Source: Palsa-504 sp963847965
Lineage (GTDB): Bacteria; Actinomycetota; Actinomycetes; Streptosporangiales; Streptosporangiaceae
Direction: 5' to 3'
Length of the DNA: 64,000 bases
Assembly (NCBI GenBank): GCA_963847965.1
Contig: CAWKCG010000044.1
Span: 203,899-267,898 of the forward strand
The position numbers were made by a program, and so were the translations under genes. Shown in pieces: positions 7,929 to 16,082 of this stretch (positions are counted from its first letter, which is position 1; the number at the start of each line of letters is the position of its first letter). Under the pieces are notes generated by a model. The model was not told the DNA's origin. It did not search any database and worked only from the letters and a program-made list of their open reading frames with translations.

Positions 7929-8180
7929 GTGACCGATTTCTACGCCCCCACGCTGATAGCGCTAGTGGGTGAGGCGAGCGAACCTACCGCTTCGGCACTG
8001 CTCCGCGTGGACCAGCAGCCAGTCGTAGTGTGCCTGACGCCCGTTATGGCGATCGTGAACGTTCTGTTGGGAGACGTCAATAAAGGTCCTGCTCATCAGC
8101 GCCGTCCTACTGGTCGTCGTGGGAGCGCTCACGGGCGTCCAGGGTCTGCACTGATGGGGAGAGATCGGCAAGCACCCTAG
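7929..8180 (+). CDS. Small hypothetical protein; possible frameshift near its middle
   Basis: An 83-codon frame begins with GTG preceded by AAAGGAGG, an excellent ribosome site. Residues 1-50 look protein-like (hydrophobic, VVVCLTPVMAIVNVLLG). The last 30 residues are rich in Arg, Gly and Pro and look like out-of-frame coding. In the frame one base later, 8080-8154 encodes IKVLLISAVLLVVVGALTGV, a clear membrane segment, which suggests either a separate small membrane protein or a disrupted gene. No family recognised. Confidence 0.4.
   Translation: MTDFYAPTLIALVGEASEPTASALLRVDQQPVVVCLTPVMAIVNVLLGDVNKGPAHQRRPTGRRGSAHGRPGSALMGRDRQAP
8080..8154 (+). pseudogene. Possible small membrane peptide lacking a normal start codon
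   Basis: The 24-residue frame has an uninterrupted hydrophobic core and GGGAG about seven bases upstream, but its first codon is ATA where ATG would be expected, and a stop precedes it closely. Options are a decayed start, a rare non-canonical start, or the displaced 3' end of the overlapping frame from 7929. Confidence 0.25.
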
Positions 8181-8212
8181 ACCGGCCGGGTGCTCACCGC
8201 AACGCGCCGTGG

Positions 8213-9025
8213 TCAGGTGTTCTCAGGGTTAGGGCGATCCTTGCCGCCGCGGATGGTGGCCAGCAGGCGCTCAAGGTCATCGCGCGACATGGAGCGCTGC
8301 CATTCGGGGAGTACGCCCTTGACGAGGAAGCCTCCGGGGGCAGGCTCCACGGAGGTGAGCAGGATGCCTTCCAGGGGCATGGGCGGCAGCGGCACGTCGA
8401 AGGACGGTGCCGGGACTGAAACGCGCCAGTCGAGCAGGTACAGGGCGCGCGGCTGGATGCGGATCGACTGGCCTCCGGCGCCCGGGGCCACCTCGAGGCG
8501 GACCCACGGGGCGCCGGTCAGGCTGACCTGCGGGACGCCGGCTTGCATGGTCAGCTCGAGGCGCGGCGAGACGGTGGCCAGCTGGGCCGACGCGGCCGAG
8601 GCAGAGATGAACGCCTCGAACAGGACCGGCGCCGCCACGAAGACCGGCCTGGCGCCGGGCCGCAGGTGCACGTTCCTGGCGAGGACCTGAATCCGCTCGA
8701 ACCGGTAGCCGGACCATTCGACGTCCCGGGCGAGCAGGCGGACCTGGCCGTACTGGCCGATGGCCCGGGCGAGGTCTGAGCCTTCCACCGAGAGGTCTTC
8801 CAGGACCAGGGTCAGGTCGTGCCCGGCCAGACTGAACGTCCGCTTCTTCCCGATCAGCCAGTTCCGCGCGGCGTCGACCAGCGCCCCGAACGAATCACCC
8901 GCCAGGGCGGCGGGCGCGGGCAGGCCGAGCGCGGCGGCCGCGGAGGCTGACAGGGACAAGACCTCGGACAGGTTCCGCTTCCACTCCTCGGCCCATGAAC
9001 GGCCGAAGGGCCGCCGGTCAGCCAT
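8213..9025 (-). CDS. DUF2993/LmeA-family phospholipid-binding protein
   Basis: The 270-residue protein matches the DUF2993 pattern: a central alternation of short beta strands with motifs such as LEDLSVEGSDLARAIGQYGQVRLLARDVEW and VSLTGAPWVRLEV. The family includes mycobacterial LmeA, which binds phospholipids and supports envelope lipoglycan maturation. No clear signal peptide is seen at the N-terminus (MADRRPFGRSWAEEW), which differs from the exported members. The ATG at 9025 is preferred over a GTG two codons earlier. It lies 24 bases downstream of gpsA on the same strand, so gpsA and this gene are probably co-transcribed, fitting a lipid-related role. Confidence 0.7.
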   Translation of the reverse strand: MADRRPFGRSWAEEWKRNLSEVLSLSASAAAALGLPAPAALAGDSFGALVDAARNWLIGKKRTFSLAGHDLTLVLEDLSVEGSDLARAIGQYGQVRLLARDVEWSGYRFERIQVLARNVHLRPGARPVFVAAPVLFEAFISASAASAQLATVSPRLELTMQAGVPQVSLTGAPWVRLEVAPGAGGQSIRIQPRALYLLDWRVSVPAPSFDVPLPPMPLEGILLTSVEPAPGGFLVKGVLPEWQRSMSRDDLERLLATIRGGKDRPNPENT

Positions 9026-9049
9026 GACCACCCCGTGGGGGCCGGGCGG

Positions 9050-10060
9050 TCATCCAGGCTCCCGCTCGTGACCGGCCTGCTGGTACGGGGTCAGCCCGCG
9101 GTAGGCCTCCGAGGCGTGGATCTCCCCGGCCAGGACGCGGTAGACCTCTTCGCAAACGGGCATCTCGACGCCGTAGCTCAGGGCCAGCTCGTGCACGGTG
9201 TAGGCGGTGCCGACGCCCTCCGCCACGGTGCGGGTCCCCGCGAGCAGCTCGTCGAGGCTGTGTCCCGCGCCGAGCTGTTCGCCCAGCGTCCGGTTACGGC
9301 TCAGCGGGCTCATGCAGGTGGCGATGAGGTCCCCCATTCCGGCCAGGCCGGCGAAGGTCACCGCCTCGCCGCCCATGGCCACGCCCAGCCGGGTGACCTC
9401 CGCTAGTCCGCGGCAGATCACCGCCGCCCTGGTGTTGTCCCCCACGCCCAGGCCCTGCGCGATGCCGGTCGCGATCGCCACCACGTTCTTGAGCGCTCCG
9501 CCCAGCTCGCACCCGATCACGTCGTGGTTGGTGTAGATCCGGAGCAGGCCGCGCTGCATGACGGACTGCAGCGCCCGGGCCACGGCCAGGTCCTCGGTCG
9601 CGATGACGCTGGCCGCGGCCTGCCCGGCCATGATCTCCTTGGCCAGGTTAGGCCCGGTGAGGGCGGCGGCGGGATGGCCGGGCAGTTCGTCCCTGACGAC
9701 CTGGGTCATCCGCAGCAGCGAACCGCGCTCGAAGCCCTTGGCCAGGCTTACCACCGGGATCCATGGCCGCAGGTACGGGCGGGCCTCGGTCAGGATGGTG
9801 CGGAACCCGTGCGTCGGCACGCCGACCACGAGCAGGTCCACGTCATGAACGGCCTTCTCCAGGTCCGCCGTGGCCTTCAGCGCCGTCGGCAGCGTGAACC
9901 CGGCCAGGTAGCGCGAGTTGGCGTCGCGCTCATAGATTTCCCTGGCCAGCTCGGGATCCCTGGCCCAGATGGTGCAGTCGTGCCTGCCCGCCAGGAGGGA
10001 CGCCACGGTCGTGCCCCACGACCCGGCGCCAAGTACCGCAATGCGCATGTTCCGCCTCAT
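9050..10060 (-). CDS. gpsA: Glycerol-3-phosphate dehydrogenase [NAD(P)+]
   Basis: Reduces dihydroxyacetone phosphate to glycerol-3-phosphate for phospholipid synthesis in the cytoplasm. The 336-residue product has the N-terminal GAGSWGT dinucleotide loop (residues 11-17), VGVPTHGFR, the SLAKGFE and GPNLAKEI blocks, the catalytic-lysine segment GGALKNVVAIATG, and GMGDLIATC with SRNRTLGEQL at the substrate end. Start is either 10060 or the ATG four codons later, where similarity begins. It is followed by a DUF2993 gene. plsB, the next enzyme of the pathway, is 7 kb away. Confidence 0.95.
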   Translation of the reverse strand: MRRNMRIAVLGAGSWGTTVASLLAGRHDCTIWARDPELAREIYERDANSRYLAGFTLPTALKATADLEKAVHDVDLLVVGVPTHGFRTILTEARPYLRPWIPVVSLAKGFERGSLLRMTQVVRDELPGHPAAALTGPNLAKEIMAGQAAASVIATEDLAVARALQSVMQRGLLRIYTNHDVIGCELGGALKNVVAIATGIAQGLGVGDNTRAAVICRGLAEVTRLGVAMGGEAVTFAGLAGMGDLIATCMSPLSRNRTLGEQLGAGHSLDELLAGTRTVAEGVGTAYTVHELALSYGVEMPVCEEVYRVLAGEIHASEAYRGLTPYQQAGHEREPG

Positions 10061-10139
10061 CCTTGAGACTCAATCCTGACCCACCAAGAGATATCCGGCA
10101 CAATGAGCGGTCAGTGGAACGCTGTCAAGAGGGGCGCGC

Positions 10140-10829
10140 ATGACGGAACGAACGTTGTCCGGCCGCAGGATCATCGTGCTGGGCGGTGCGGGCGCTCTCG
10201 GGCGGGCCGTCGTCGAGCGGTTCCCGGCCGACGGCGCGTCGGTGCTGGCCGCCGACGCCAGGCCGCCCGGCGACGCCGACCGCCATCCCGGCGTGGATTA
10301 CGTCGCAGTGGACGCCCTGGACGAGACCAGCGTATCTGCGGCGTTGGCGATGGCGCCGACGCCGGGGGCGGTGGTCAACCTCATCGGCGGGTACACCGCG
10401 CCGCAGCCGCTCTCCGCGCTGGACGTCGACGTCCTCCGGCAGCAACTCGAACTGAACCTGGTGACCGCGGCGATCGTCACCAAGCACGCCATGCCGCTGC
10501 TGGCCGCGCAGGAAGGCGGCGCGATCGTGCACGTCTCCAGCCGGGTCGCCACCGAGAAGGGCGAGAACAGCTTCGCCTATAGCGTGAGCAAGCTCGGCGT
10601 CGTCCGGCTGGTCGAGGCGGCTGCCGCCGAGGGCCGCGAACACGGCGTGCGGGTCAACTGCATCATGCCCAGCATCATCGACACCCCCGCCAACCGCGCG
10701 GCGCTGCCCAACGCGAAGCATCACAGGTGGCCGAAGCCGTCCGAGCTCGCCGCCGTCCTCGCCTTCCTCGTCTCGGATGACGCCATCCTCATCTCAGGGG
10801 CAGCCATCCCGGTCTACGGCCGAGCTTAA
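10140..10829 (+). CDS. Short-chain dehydrogenase/reductase
   Basis: A 229-residue SDR with a GGAGALG cofactor loop (15-21), S133/S134, Y147 and K151 (YSVSK). ADARP after the second strand suggests NAD preference. NLIGGY replaces the usual NNAG. It ends with ISGAAIPVYG, a typical SDR C-terminus. It stands alone: divergent from gpsA and separated by 333 bases from gpgS. Substrate unknown. Confidence 0.82.
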   Translation: MTERTLSGRRIIVLGGAGALGRAVVERFPADGASVLAADARPPGDADRHPGVDYVAVDALDETSVSAALAMAPTPGAVVNLIGGYTAPQPLSALDVDVLRQQLELNLVTAAIVTKHAMPLLAAQEGGAIVHVSSRVATEKGENSFAYSVSKLGVVRLVEAAAAEGREHGVRVNCIMPSIIDTPANRAALPNAKHHRWPKPSELAAVLAFLVSDDAILISGAAIPVYGRA

Positions 10830-11162
10830 GACCAATCTTCGAACACATGGTTGCGGCAACGTACCGTCTGTTCCCGGTAGGGTGCCACTTCCATTGGCTG
10901 CGGTCGGGCTACCGGTAGGGCCAATGAGGGTAATGAGGCCGGAGGGAAGAGGATCGGGGGGTTGCCGGAGGAGCCCAGGCTAGGGGTGAGGATCCGGGCG
11001 GTCGGCGGAGGAGCCCAGGCTGGGGTGAGGATCCGGGCGGGGCGGCGGCGGGTCCCGGGCTAGGGCTGCGGATCGCCGGGCGGGGAAGCGGGCCGCCAGG
11101 CCTTCGACGGCGGGGGCACCGGTAGCCTGGTGGCGGGATGAGCGGAAGGAGTCGCCGGGAGA
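10830..11162. other. 333-base intergenic region
   Basis: No convincing gene is visible. The first 110 bases contain a short inverted stretch around GGTAGGG/CTACCGGTAGGG. The middle is a three-copy tandem repeat (10949-11067). The end carries the upstream region of gpgS with AGGAG about 11 bases before its ATG. Confidence 0.6.
10949..11067 (+). repeat. Three tandem copies of a 39-41 bp unit
   Basis: Units begin at 10949, 10988 and 11027, each starting GAGGATC and containing GCGGAGGAGCCCAGGCT or a variant. Copies 1 and 2 are nearly identical and copy 3 has diverged. The tract is upstream of gpgS and non-coding on the plus strand. Confidence 0.75.
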
Positions 11163-12146
11163 ATGGATCCCCGCGCGGAGGCCTGGTACCGCCGACGGAC
11201 CTCGCACTGGACGGACTGGCCGCTCGCCCGATTGCTCGAGCGCAAACAGCAGAGCGGCATCGCGATCAGCGTGGTCATACCGGCCAGGAACGAGGAGCGG
11301 ACGGTCGCGGGGGTCGTGGGGCCCCTGGTCCAGGCGCTGGTGTCGGACGCGCCCCTGGTGGACGAGCTCGTGGTCATCGACTCCGACTCCACCGACGCCA
11401 CCGGCGAGGCGGCTTCGGCCGCCGGCGCGATCGTGCACCGGGCCCGCGACATCGCACCCGCGCTCGGAGCCTACCAGGGCAAGGGCGAGGCGCTATGGAA
11501 GTCGCTCCTGGTAACCCAGGGTGACGTCCTGGTCTTCGTCGACGCCGACCTGACCCAGTGGGGCCCGCACTTCGTGACCGGCCTGCTCGGGCCGCTGCTG
11601 GCCGATCCCGGCGTGCACCTGGTCAAGGGCTTCTACGACCGGGTCCGCACGGAGGCGGACGGCTCGGTCTCGACCGAGGGTGGCCGGGTCACCGAGCTGG
11701 TCGCGCGGCCGCTGCTCAGCCTGTGGTGGCCGCACCTGGCCGGCGTGGTCCAGCCGCTGGCCGGCGAATGGGCGGCGCGCCGGTCCCTGATGGAGTCGCT
11801 TCCCATCCCGGTCGGCTACGGCGTGGAGCTGTCGACGCTGCTTGACACCACCGCCCGGCACGGCCTGGACGCGCTCGCGCAGGTGGACCTGGGCGCGCGC
11901 GCCCACCGCCATCAGGCCAATCACGACCTCGCGGTGATGGCGGCGGAGCTGCTCGCCCTGGCGGAAAACCGGCGATCAGGACCGCACCGCCTGATCGCCG
12001 ACGTCACGCTCGAGCAGTTCGTCAGGGAAGGCGACCAGGTCCGGCAGCAATCCCGGCCGGTGCCGACGCGCGAGCGGCCGCCGGTGAGCACGGTCATCGC
12101 CGCAGGGCGCGGCGGGGGGCTCGGCGACGTGGCCCCGGCCCGATGA
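11163..12146 (+). CDS. gpgS: Glucosyl-3-phosphoglycerate synthase
   Basis: Transfers glucose from a nucleotide sugar to 3-phosphoglycerate, the first step towards glucosylglycerate and methylglucose lipopolysaccharide. The 327-residue GT81-type protein shows VIPARNE (38-44), VIDSDSTDAT (71-80), GKGEAL around 106-111, and the metal-binding VDADLTQW (DAD 127-129). The C-terminal acceptor region has GYGVELSTLLD and HRHQAN. It overlaps the folP2-like start by four bases (ATGA), the same gene neighbours as in mycobacteria. Confidence 0.93.
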   Translation: MDPRAEAWYRRRTSHWTDWPLARLLERKQQSGIAISVVIPARNEERTVAGVVGPLVQALVSDAPLVDELVVIDSDSTDATGEAASAAGAIVHRARDIAPALGAYQGKGEALWKSLLVTQGDVLVFVDADLTQWGPHFVTGLLGPLLADPGVHLVKGFYDRVRTEADGSVSTEGGRVTELVARPLLSLWWPHLAGVVQPLAGEWAARRSLMESLPIPVGYGVELSTLLDTTARHGLDALAQVDLGARAHRHQANHDLAVMAAELLALAENRRSGPHRLIADVTLEQFVREGDQVRQQSRPVPTRERPPVSTVIAAGRGGGLGDVAPAR

Positions 12147-13231
12147 GCGACCCCAGCCAGCCCGGCGGGTTCCGCGCGACAGAGCGCCAGGAATTGATGC
12201 AGCGCCGGGAATCAGCGGCGCGCCACGAGGCAGCAGAGCGCCGGGAATCGGTCGAACGCCGGGAATCAGTCGAACGCCGGGAATCAGTCGAGCGCCGGGA
12301 ATCAGTCGAACGCCGGGAATCAGTCGAGCGCCGGGAATCAGTCGAGCGCCGGGAATCGAGGCCTCAGCGGGTTCTGCGGCTGGGGCGGCGCGCCTTTGAG
12401 CCGGACCAGCTCCTGGTCATGGCGATCGTGAACCGGACGCCCGACTCCTTCTACCAGCCCGGGGTGACCTGGGATCCGGTGGCCGCCATGGAGCGCGTGC
12501 ATACCGTGGTCGAGGAGGGCGCCGACATCGTGGACGTCGGTGGCGTGCCGGCGCGGCCAGGCGACGCGGTCGAGGTGAGCGAGGAGATCCGCCGCACCGC
12601 TCCGTTCATCGCGGCCATTCGTGACGCGTACCCGGAGCTGGTCATCAGCGTGGACGCCTGGCGGCACCCCGTGGCGCGGGAGGCCTGCGCCGCGGGAGCC
12701 GACCTGATCAACGACACCTGGGGCGGCTGGGACGACCGGCTGGCCGAGGCGGCGGCTGAGTTCGGAGCGGGCCTGGTCTGCTCGCACGCCGGGGGGCTGC
12801 CGCCGCGGACGCGCCCGTTCCGGGTGGCGTACGCCGATGTGGTCGAAGACGTGCGCAGCGGCACGCTCGCCCTGGCGGACCGCGCCGTGGCGGCGGGCGT
12901 CGATCCGGCCCGGATCCTCATCGACCCCGCGCACGACTTCGGCAAGAACACCTGGCACTCGCTGGAGATCACCCGGCGGCTGGCCGAACTGGCCGCCACC
13001 GGGTGGCCCGTCCTGGTGTCGCTGTCGAACAAGGACTTCGTGGGCGAGGCCCTCGACGCCCCGCTCGACGAGCGGCTGGCCGGGACCCTGGCCGCGACGG
13101 CCGTATCCGCGTGGCTGGGCGCCCGCGTGTTCCGAGTCCACCAGGTGCGCGAGACCCGCCACGTGCTGAGCATGGTCTCGGCGATCCGCGGCGATACCCC
13201 GCCCGCGTGCGCCGTGCGAGGGCTGGCCTAG
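12143..13231 (+). CDS. folP2: Dihydropteroate synthase-like protein with N-terminal six-residue repeat
   Basis: Residues about 90-350 form a pterin-binding TIM barrel: MAIVNRTPDSFY, VDVGGVPARPG, SVDAW, LINDTWGG, ILIDPAHDFGKNTW, and SLSNKDFVGEAL. The family is the FolP2 branch beside gpgS, which in mycobacteria lacks measurable dihydropteroate synthase activity, so a folate role should not be assumed. The N-terminus is odd: after about 30 residues it has seven copies of ERRES(V), a highly charged, probably helical stalk encoded by a near-perfect 18-bp repeat. Translation is coupled to gpgS. Confidence 0.85.
   Translation: MSDPSQPGGFRATERQELMQRRESAARHEAAERRESVERRESVERRESVERRESVERRESVERRESVERRESRPQRVLRLGRRAFEPDQLLVMAIVNRTPDSFYQPGVTWDPVAAMERVHTVVEEGADIVDVGGVPARPGDAVEVSEEIRRTAPFIAAIRDAYPELVISVDAWRHPVAREACAAGADLINDTWGGWDDRLAEAAAEFGAGLVCSHAGGLPPRTRPFRVAYADVVEDVRSGTLALADRAVAAGVDPARILIDPAHDFGKNTWHSLEITRRLAELAATGWPVLVSLSNKDFVGEALDAPLDERLAGTLAATAVSAWLGARVFRVHQVRETRHVLSMVSAIRGDTPPACAVRGLA
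12236..12358 (+). repeat. Seven tandem 18-bp units inside the folP2-like gene
   Basis: The unit (GA[AG]CGCCGGGAATC[AG]GTC) encodes ERRESV and repeats seven times without breaking frame. Degenerate relatives lie just upstream (12190-12235). Near-identity at silent positions indicates recent slippage expansion rather than selection of an old motif. Confidence 0.92.
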
Positions 13232-13266
13232 GCGGTGCCGACCATCACGCGGGAAGGGGCTCACCC

Positions 13267-13950
13267 GTGATCACGGGCGCGGCCATGTGCCCATCGCCGC
13301 CGCTGCTGTGCGCGCAGCTCACCGGGCGCCGGCCGGTCCTGCCTGAACTCCGGGCGGCCTGTTCCGAGGCGGTCGGGCGGCTGCTGGGCGAAGACCCTGA
13401 GGTGGTCGCCGTCATCGGGCCCGCCGCCGCGACGGGCGCCTGGGACACCGCCAGCCGACTGAACCTGTCCGCCTTCGCCCCGCCGATCGCGAATACCGGG
13501 ACGGGCTCGCCGCCCCTGGCCCTCGGCCTCGGCGCCATGCTCCTCGACCAGGCCGGGTACGCCGGCCCACGCCGGCTGCAGGCGATCGGCCAGGACGAGC
13601 CGGCCAGCGCGTGCGCCAAGCTGGGCGCGGACCTAGCTGGCTCGGGCGCCAGGACGGCCCTGCTGGTCATGGGCGACGGAAGCGCGCGGCGGAGCCTGAA
13701 GGCGCCCGGGTACCTGGACCCGCGGGCCGCGGACTTCGATGCGGAGGTCGAGCGCGCGGTCCGGTCCGGCGATGCCGGCGCGCTGCTGCGTCTGGACCCG
13801 GCGCTGGCGCGCGACCTGATGGCCGCCGGCCGGCCCGCCTGGCAGGTCCTGGCGGGCGCCCTGGCCTGGCCAGCGCCCGCCACCGAGGTGCTGTACCGCG
13901 ACGATCCCTTCGGCGTCGCGTACCTGGTCGCGTACCTCCGGCCGCGGTGA
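13267..13950 (+). CDS. LigB-like (class III extradiol dioxygenase superfamily) conserved protein
   Basis: A 227-residue protein resembling the actinobacterial 'class III extradiol dioxygenase B-like' family: PSPPLLCAQLTG at the start, LRAACSEAVGRLL, VAVIGPAAATG, LLVMGDGSARR and a C-terminal DPFGVAYLVAYL. The metal-binding histidines of true extradiol enzymes are not evident (PSPPLL in place of PHPPLL), so catalysis is doubtful. GTG at 13267 is chosen because GGAAGGGG precedes it. The frame stays open upstream inside folP2. It lies 35 bases after the folP2-like gene and is probably in its operon. Confidence 0.62.
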   Translation: MITGAAMCPSPPLLCAQLTGRRPVLPELRAACSEAVGRLLGEDPEVVAVIGPAAATGAWDTASRLNLSAFAPPIANTGTGSPPLALGLGAMLLDQAGYAGPRRLQAIGQDEPASACAKLGADLAGSGARTALLVMGDGSARRSLKAPGYLDPRAADFDAEVERAVRSGDAGALLRLDPALARDLMAAGRPAWQVLAGALAWPAPATEVLYRDDPFGVAYLVAYLRPR

Positions 13951-13957
13951 GCCTAAG

Positions 13958-13986
13958 GCCGCCCAGGGCGATCCCGGCTGGGCGGC
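13958..13986 (+). terminator. Hairpin after the gpgS-folP2-LigB group
   Basis: GCCGCCCAG and CTGGGCGGC form a perfect nine-base stem with an 11-base loop, eight bases after the stop codon. There is no T-tract, as is common for actinomycete terminators. Confidence 0.6.
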
Positions 13987-14136
13987 AGGGAGAGAAAGGA
14001 ATCCGCTGATCTCCGCCGGGGTATGGGGAACCTTGGGCCGACAACGCCAGGAATTGCGCGAGTTGATCAGGTCAAGGACGCTGGAGCAAACAGCCATACC
14101 CACGTAACAGAACGTCGGGTACGAGACGGAGAGAAC

Positions 14137-15339
14137 ATGCGTGCGGATGCTGACCGGCCTGCAGTAACGGCACCGGAGGGAGAACAGGCGCTCTTCCACC
14201 TCCCCTTGGCTGGAGTACGGGTACTTGACCTGACGATGAACATCTCGGGTCCCTACGCGGCCATGGTTCTAGCGGACCTTGGCGCGGACGTGGTGAAGAT
14301 CGAGGGCCCGGGCTGGGATGACACGCGGCGCATGGCACCGCGGCACGACAACGGCTCCGCATATTTCTACGCGATCAACCGTAATAAGAAGTCGATTGAA
14401 ATCGACCTGAAAACCGAGTCCGGCTTCGCCGCGTTCGCCGCCGAACTCCGCGCTGCCGACGTGTTCCTTACGAACCTGCGCCCAGCCACTATTCACAAGC
14501 TGGGCATAGGCCCCGACGAGCTGCTCAGATCGAACCCGCGTCTCATCTACGCAGACATAAGCGCGTACGGCGACGCGGGATCGGAGGCAGCTAGGCCGGG
14601 TTATGACATGGTGCTCCAAGCCAGATCTGGAATCATGAGCGTCAACGGGACGGCCGACGGTCCCCCGGTCCGGGTCGGGGTCTCCGTGCTCGACATGAGC
14701 TCAGCCATCTGGGTTGCGCTTGGAATCGCAGCCGTGCTGTATCAACGGGCCCGTACGGGCCGGGGCGGCCGCATTTCTACGTCGCTGCTGGAGGTCGGGG
14801 CAGGACTGATGGCCTACGACATCGCTGCCTACCAGCTGACCGGGGAAATACCGGAGCGAAGAGGCGCCGAACATCCATCCTTCGGTCCGTACGGAGTGTT
14901 CAGTACACGGGCCGGCCTGCTGGCGATCGGGGTCGGATCGGACCCGATGTTCGGGCGGCTGGCCGCCGCAGTCGGCGCCGCTGCCTGGAGTACCGATTCA
15001 CGGTTCAGCACTAATGCCGCACGGATGAACCACAGTGCCGAATTGCGCCAGGAGTTGGAGGCGCGCCTAGCGCTCCGTACCGCTCGCGAATGGGTCCTTA
15101 TCCTGACCGCAGCGGACGTGCCAGCAGACGTTGTGGCCGACACTTCCGATGTTCTCAAGGATCCCCAGCTAGAGGCGCTGGACGCCTGGGTGGAACTCAC
15201 CGTGGGTGACGAGAATCCTCAGGCGTTGCGGGTCCCAGCCATCCCGTTGCGCCTAAACGGTGTCCGCCCGCCGTTGCGCTCGCCCGTGCCAGAAAGGCCT
15301 AGCAAGGTGCCCGATGAGGGAACCGCAGGAGATCCATAA
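14137..15339 (+). CDS. Class III CoA-transferase (CaiB/BaiF family)
   Basis: Predicted to move CoA between carboxylic acids. The 400-residue protein has LAGVRVLDLT, GADVVKIEGP, NRNKKSIEIDLK, NPRLIYADISAYG and the catalytic-aspartate segment (D186 in VSVLDMSSA). The open frame continues 38 codons upstream, but GGAGA stands before the ATG at 14137 and similarity begins shortly after. It converges on the GntR gene (11-base gap) at the left edge of the catabolic island. It is more distantly related to the second CoA-transferase at 28866 than a recent duplicate would be. Confidence 0.87.
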   Translation: MRADADRPAVTAPEGEQALFHLPLAGVRVLDLTMNISGPYAAMVLADLGADVVKIEGPGWDDTRRMAPRHDNGSAYFYAINRNKKSIEIDLKTESGFAAFAAELRAADVFLTNLRPATIHKLGIGPDELLRSNPRLIYADISAYGDAGSEAARPGYDMVLQARSGIMSVNGTADGPPVRVGVSVLDMSSAIWVALGIAAVLYQRARTGRGGRISTSLLEVGAGLMAYDIAAYQLTGEIPERRGAEHPSFGPYGVFSTRAGLLAIGVGSDPMFGRLAAAVGAAAWSTDSRFSTNAARMNHSAELRQELEARLALRTAREWVLILTAADVPADVVADTSDVLKDPQLEALDAWVELTVGDENPQALRVPAIPLRLNGVRPPLRSPVPERPSKVPDEGTAGDP

Positions 15340-15350
15340 GCCTGGCGTCG

Positions 15351-16082
15351 CTACTGGCTGGCTGGCGTCTGCCAGACGCGCCGGTACCTCGGGTGCAGCC
15401 AGTCGAGGTGCTCTTGCATGAGCTGGCAGGCCAGGCCGCCATCACGGGCTTGGATGGCGCCGGCGATCGCACGATGCTGGCGGGTCACGCTCGTGTGGAA
15501 GCTGGCCGGAAGCCTGGTCCGGTCCAGACGGGTCTGCAGTACAACAAACATCGGCTCGACGGCCAGCCGCAGCAGGGGATTATGGACGATGTCGATGATC
15601 ACGAAGTGGAAATCCCGGTTGCTGTGGTACTGCTGCTGGTCAGAAAGCGACGCGCGAGTCGGGGGAATCGTCTCTTCGAGCGAGGCGAGGTCATCACCGG
15701 TGCGACGTGCGGCCGCCAGGTCAGCGGACGGGACCTCGAGCAGCCGCCTCAGTTCCATGAAATGGTCCAGCGATATACGCGTCGTCGACGCGAGCATGCT
15801 CAGGCCTACTTGCAGGCTTTCGGCCAGCTGGGTAACCGACGGTTCGGTGACGAAGCTCCCGCCGGCCGTGCCTTTGCGGGTCGTGATGAGGTTCTCGGCC
15901 GCCAGTCCGCGCAGCGCTTCCCGCACAGTGGTCCTGCTCACCTGGAACATCTCAGAGAGCTCGTTCTCGTTCGGCAGCCGGGTGCCGGGCAGAAAGTCTT
16001 GCGACAAGATCGCGGCCCGGAGTTGCTCGGCTATGTGCTCGTAACTGTAGCGTGCGGCGGTCTCGTTTTTGTCGACCGGCAT
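15351..16082 (-). CDS. GntR-family regulator, FCD (FadR) subfamily
   Basis: A 243-residue repressor-type protein. It has an N-terminal winged helix (YEHIAEQLRAAIL, LPNENELSEMF, VSRTTVREALRGL, residues about 15-70) and an all-helical FCD effector domain with the HFHE-like series (NRDFHFVIID, TSVTRQHRAIAGAI, LMQEHLDWLH) whose histidines usually hold a metal and a carboxylate effector. Its ATG overlaps the acyl-CoA dehydrogenase stop by one base (TGATG). The ligand is probably the island's substrate or its CoA ester. Two TGT-N3-ACA palindromes at 17399 and 17463 are candidate operators. Confidence 0.9.
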   Translation of the reverse strand: MPVDKNETAARYSYEHIAEQLRAAILSQDFLPGTRLPNENELSEMFQVSRTTVREALRGLAAENLITTRKGTAGGSFVTEPSVTQLAESLQVGLSMLASTTRISLDHFMELRRLLEVPSADLAAARRTGDDLASLEETIPPTRASLSDQQQYHSNRDFHFVIIDIVHNPLLRLAVEPMFVVLQTRLDRTRLPASFHTSVTRQHRAIAGAIQARDGGLACQLMQEHLDWLHPRYRRVWQTPASQ

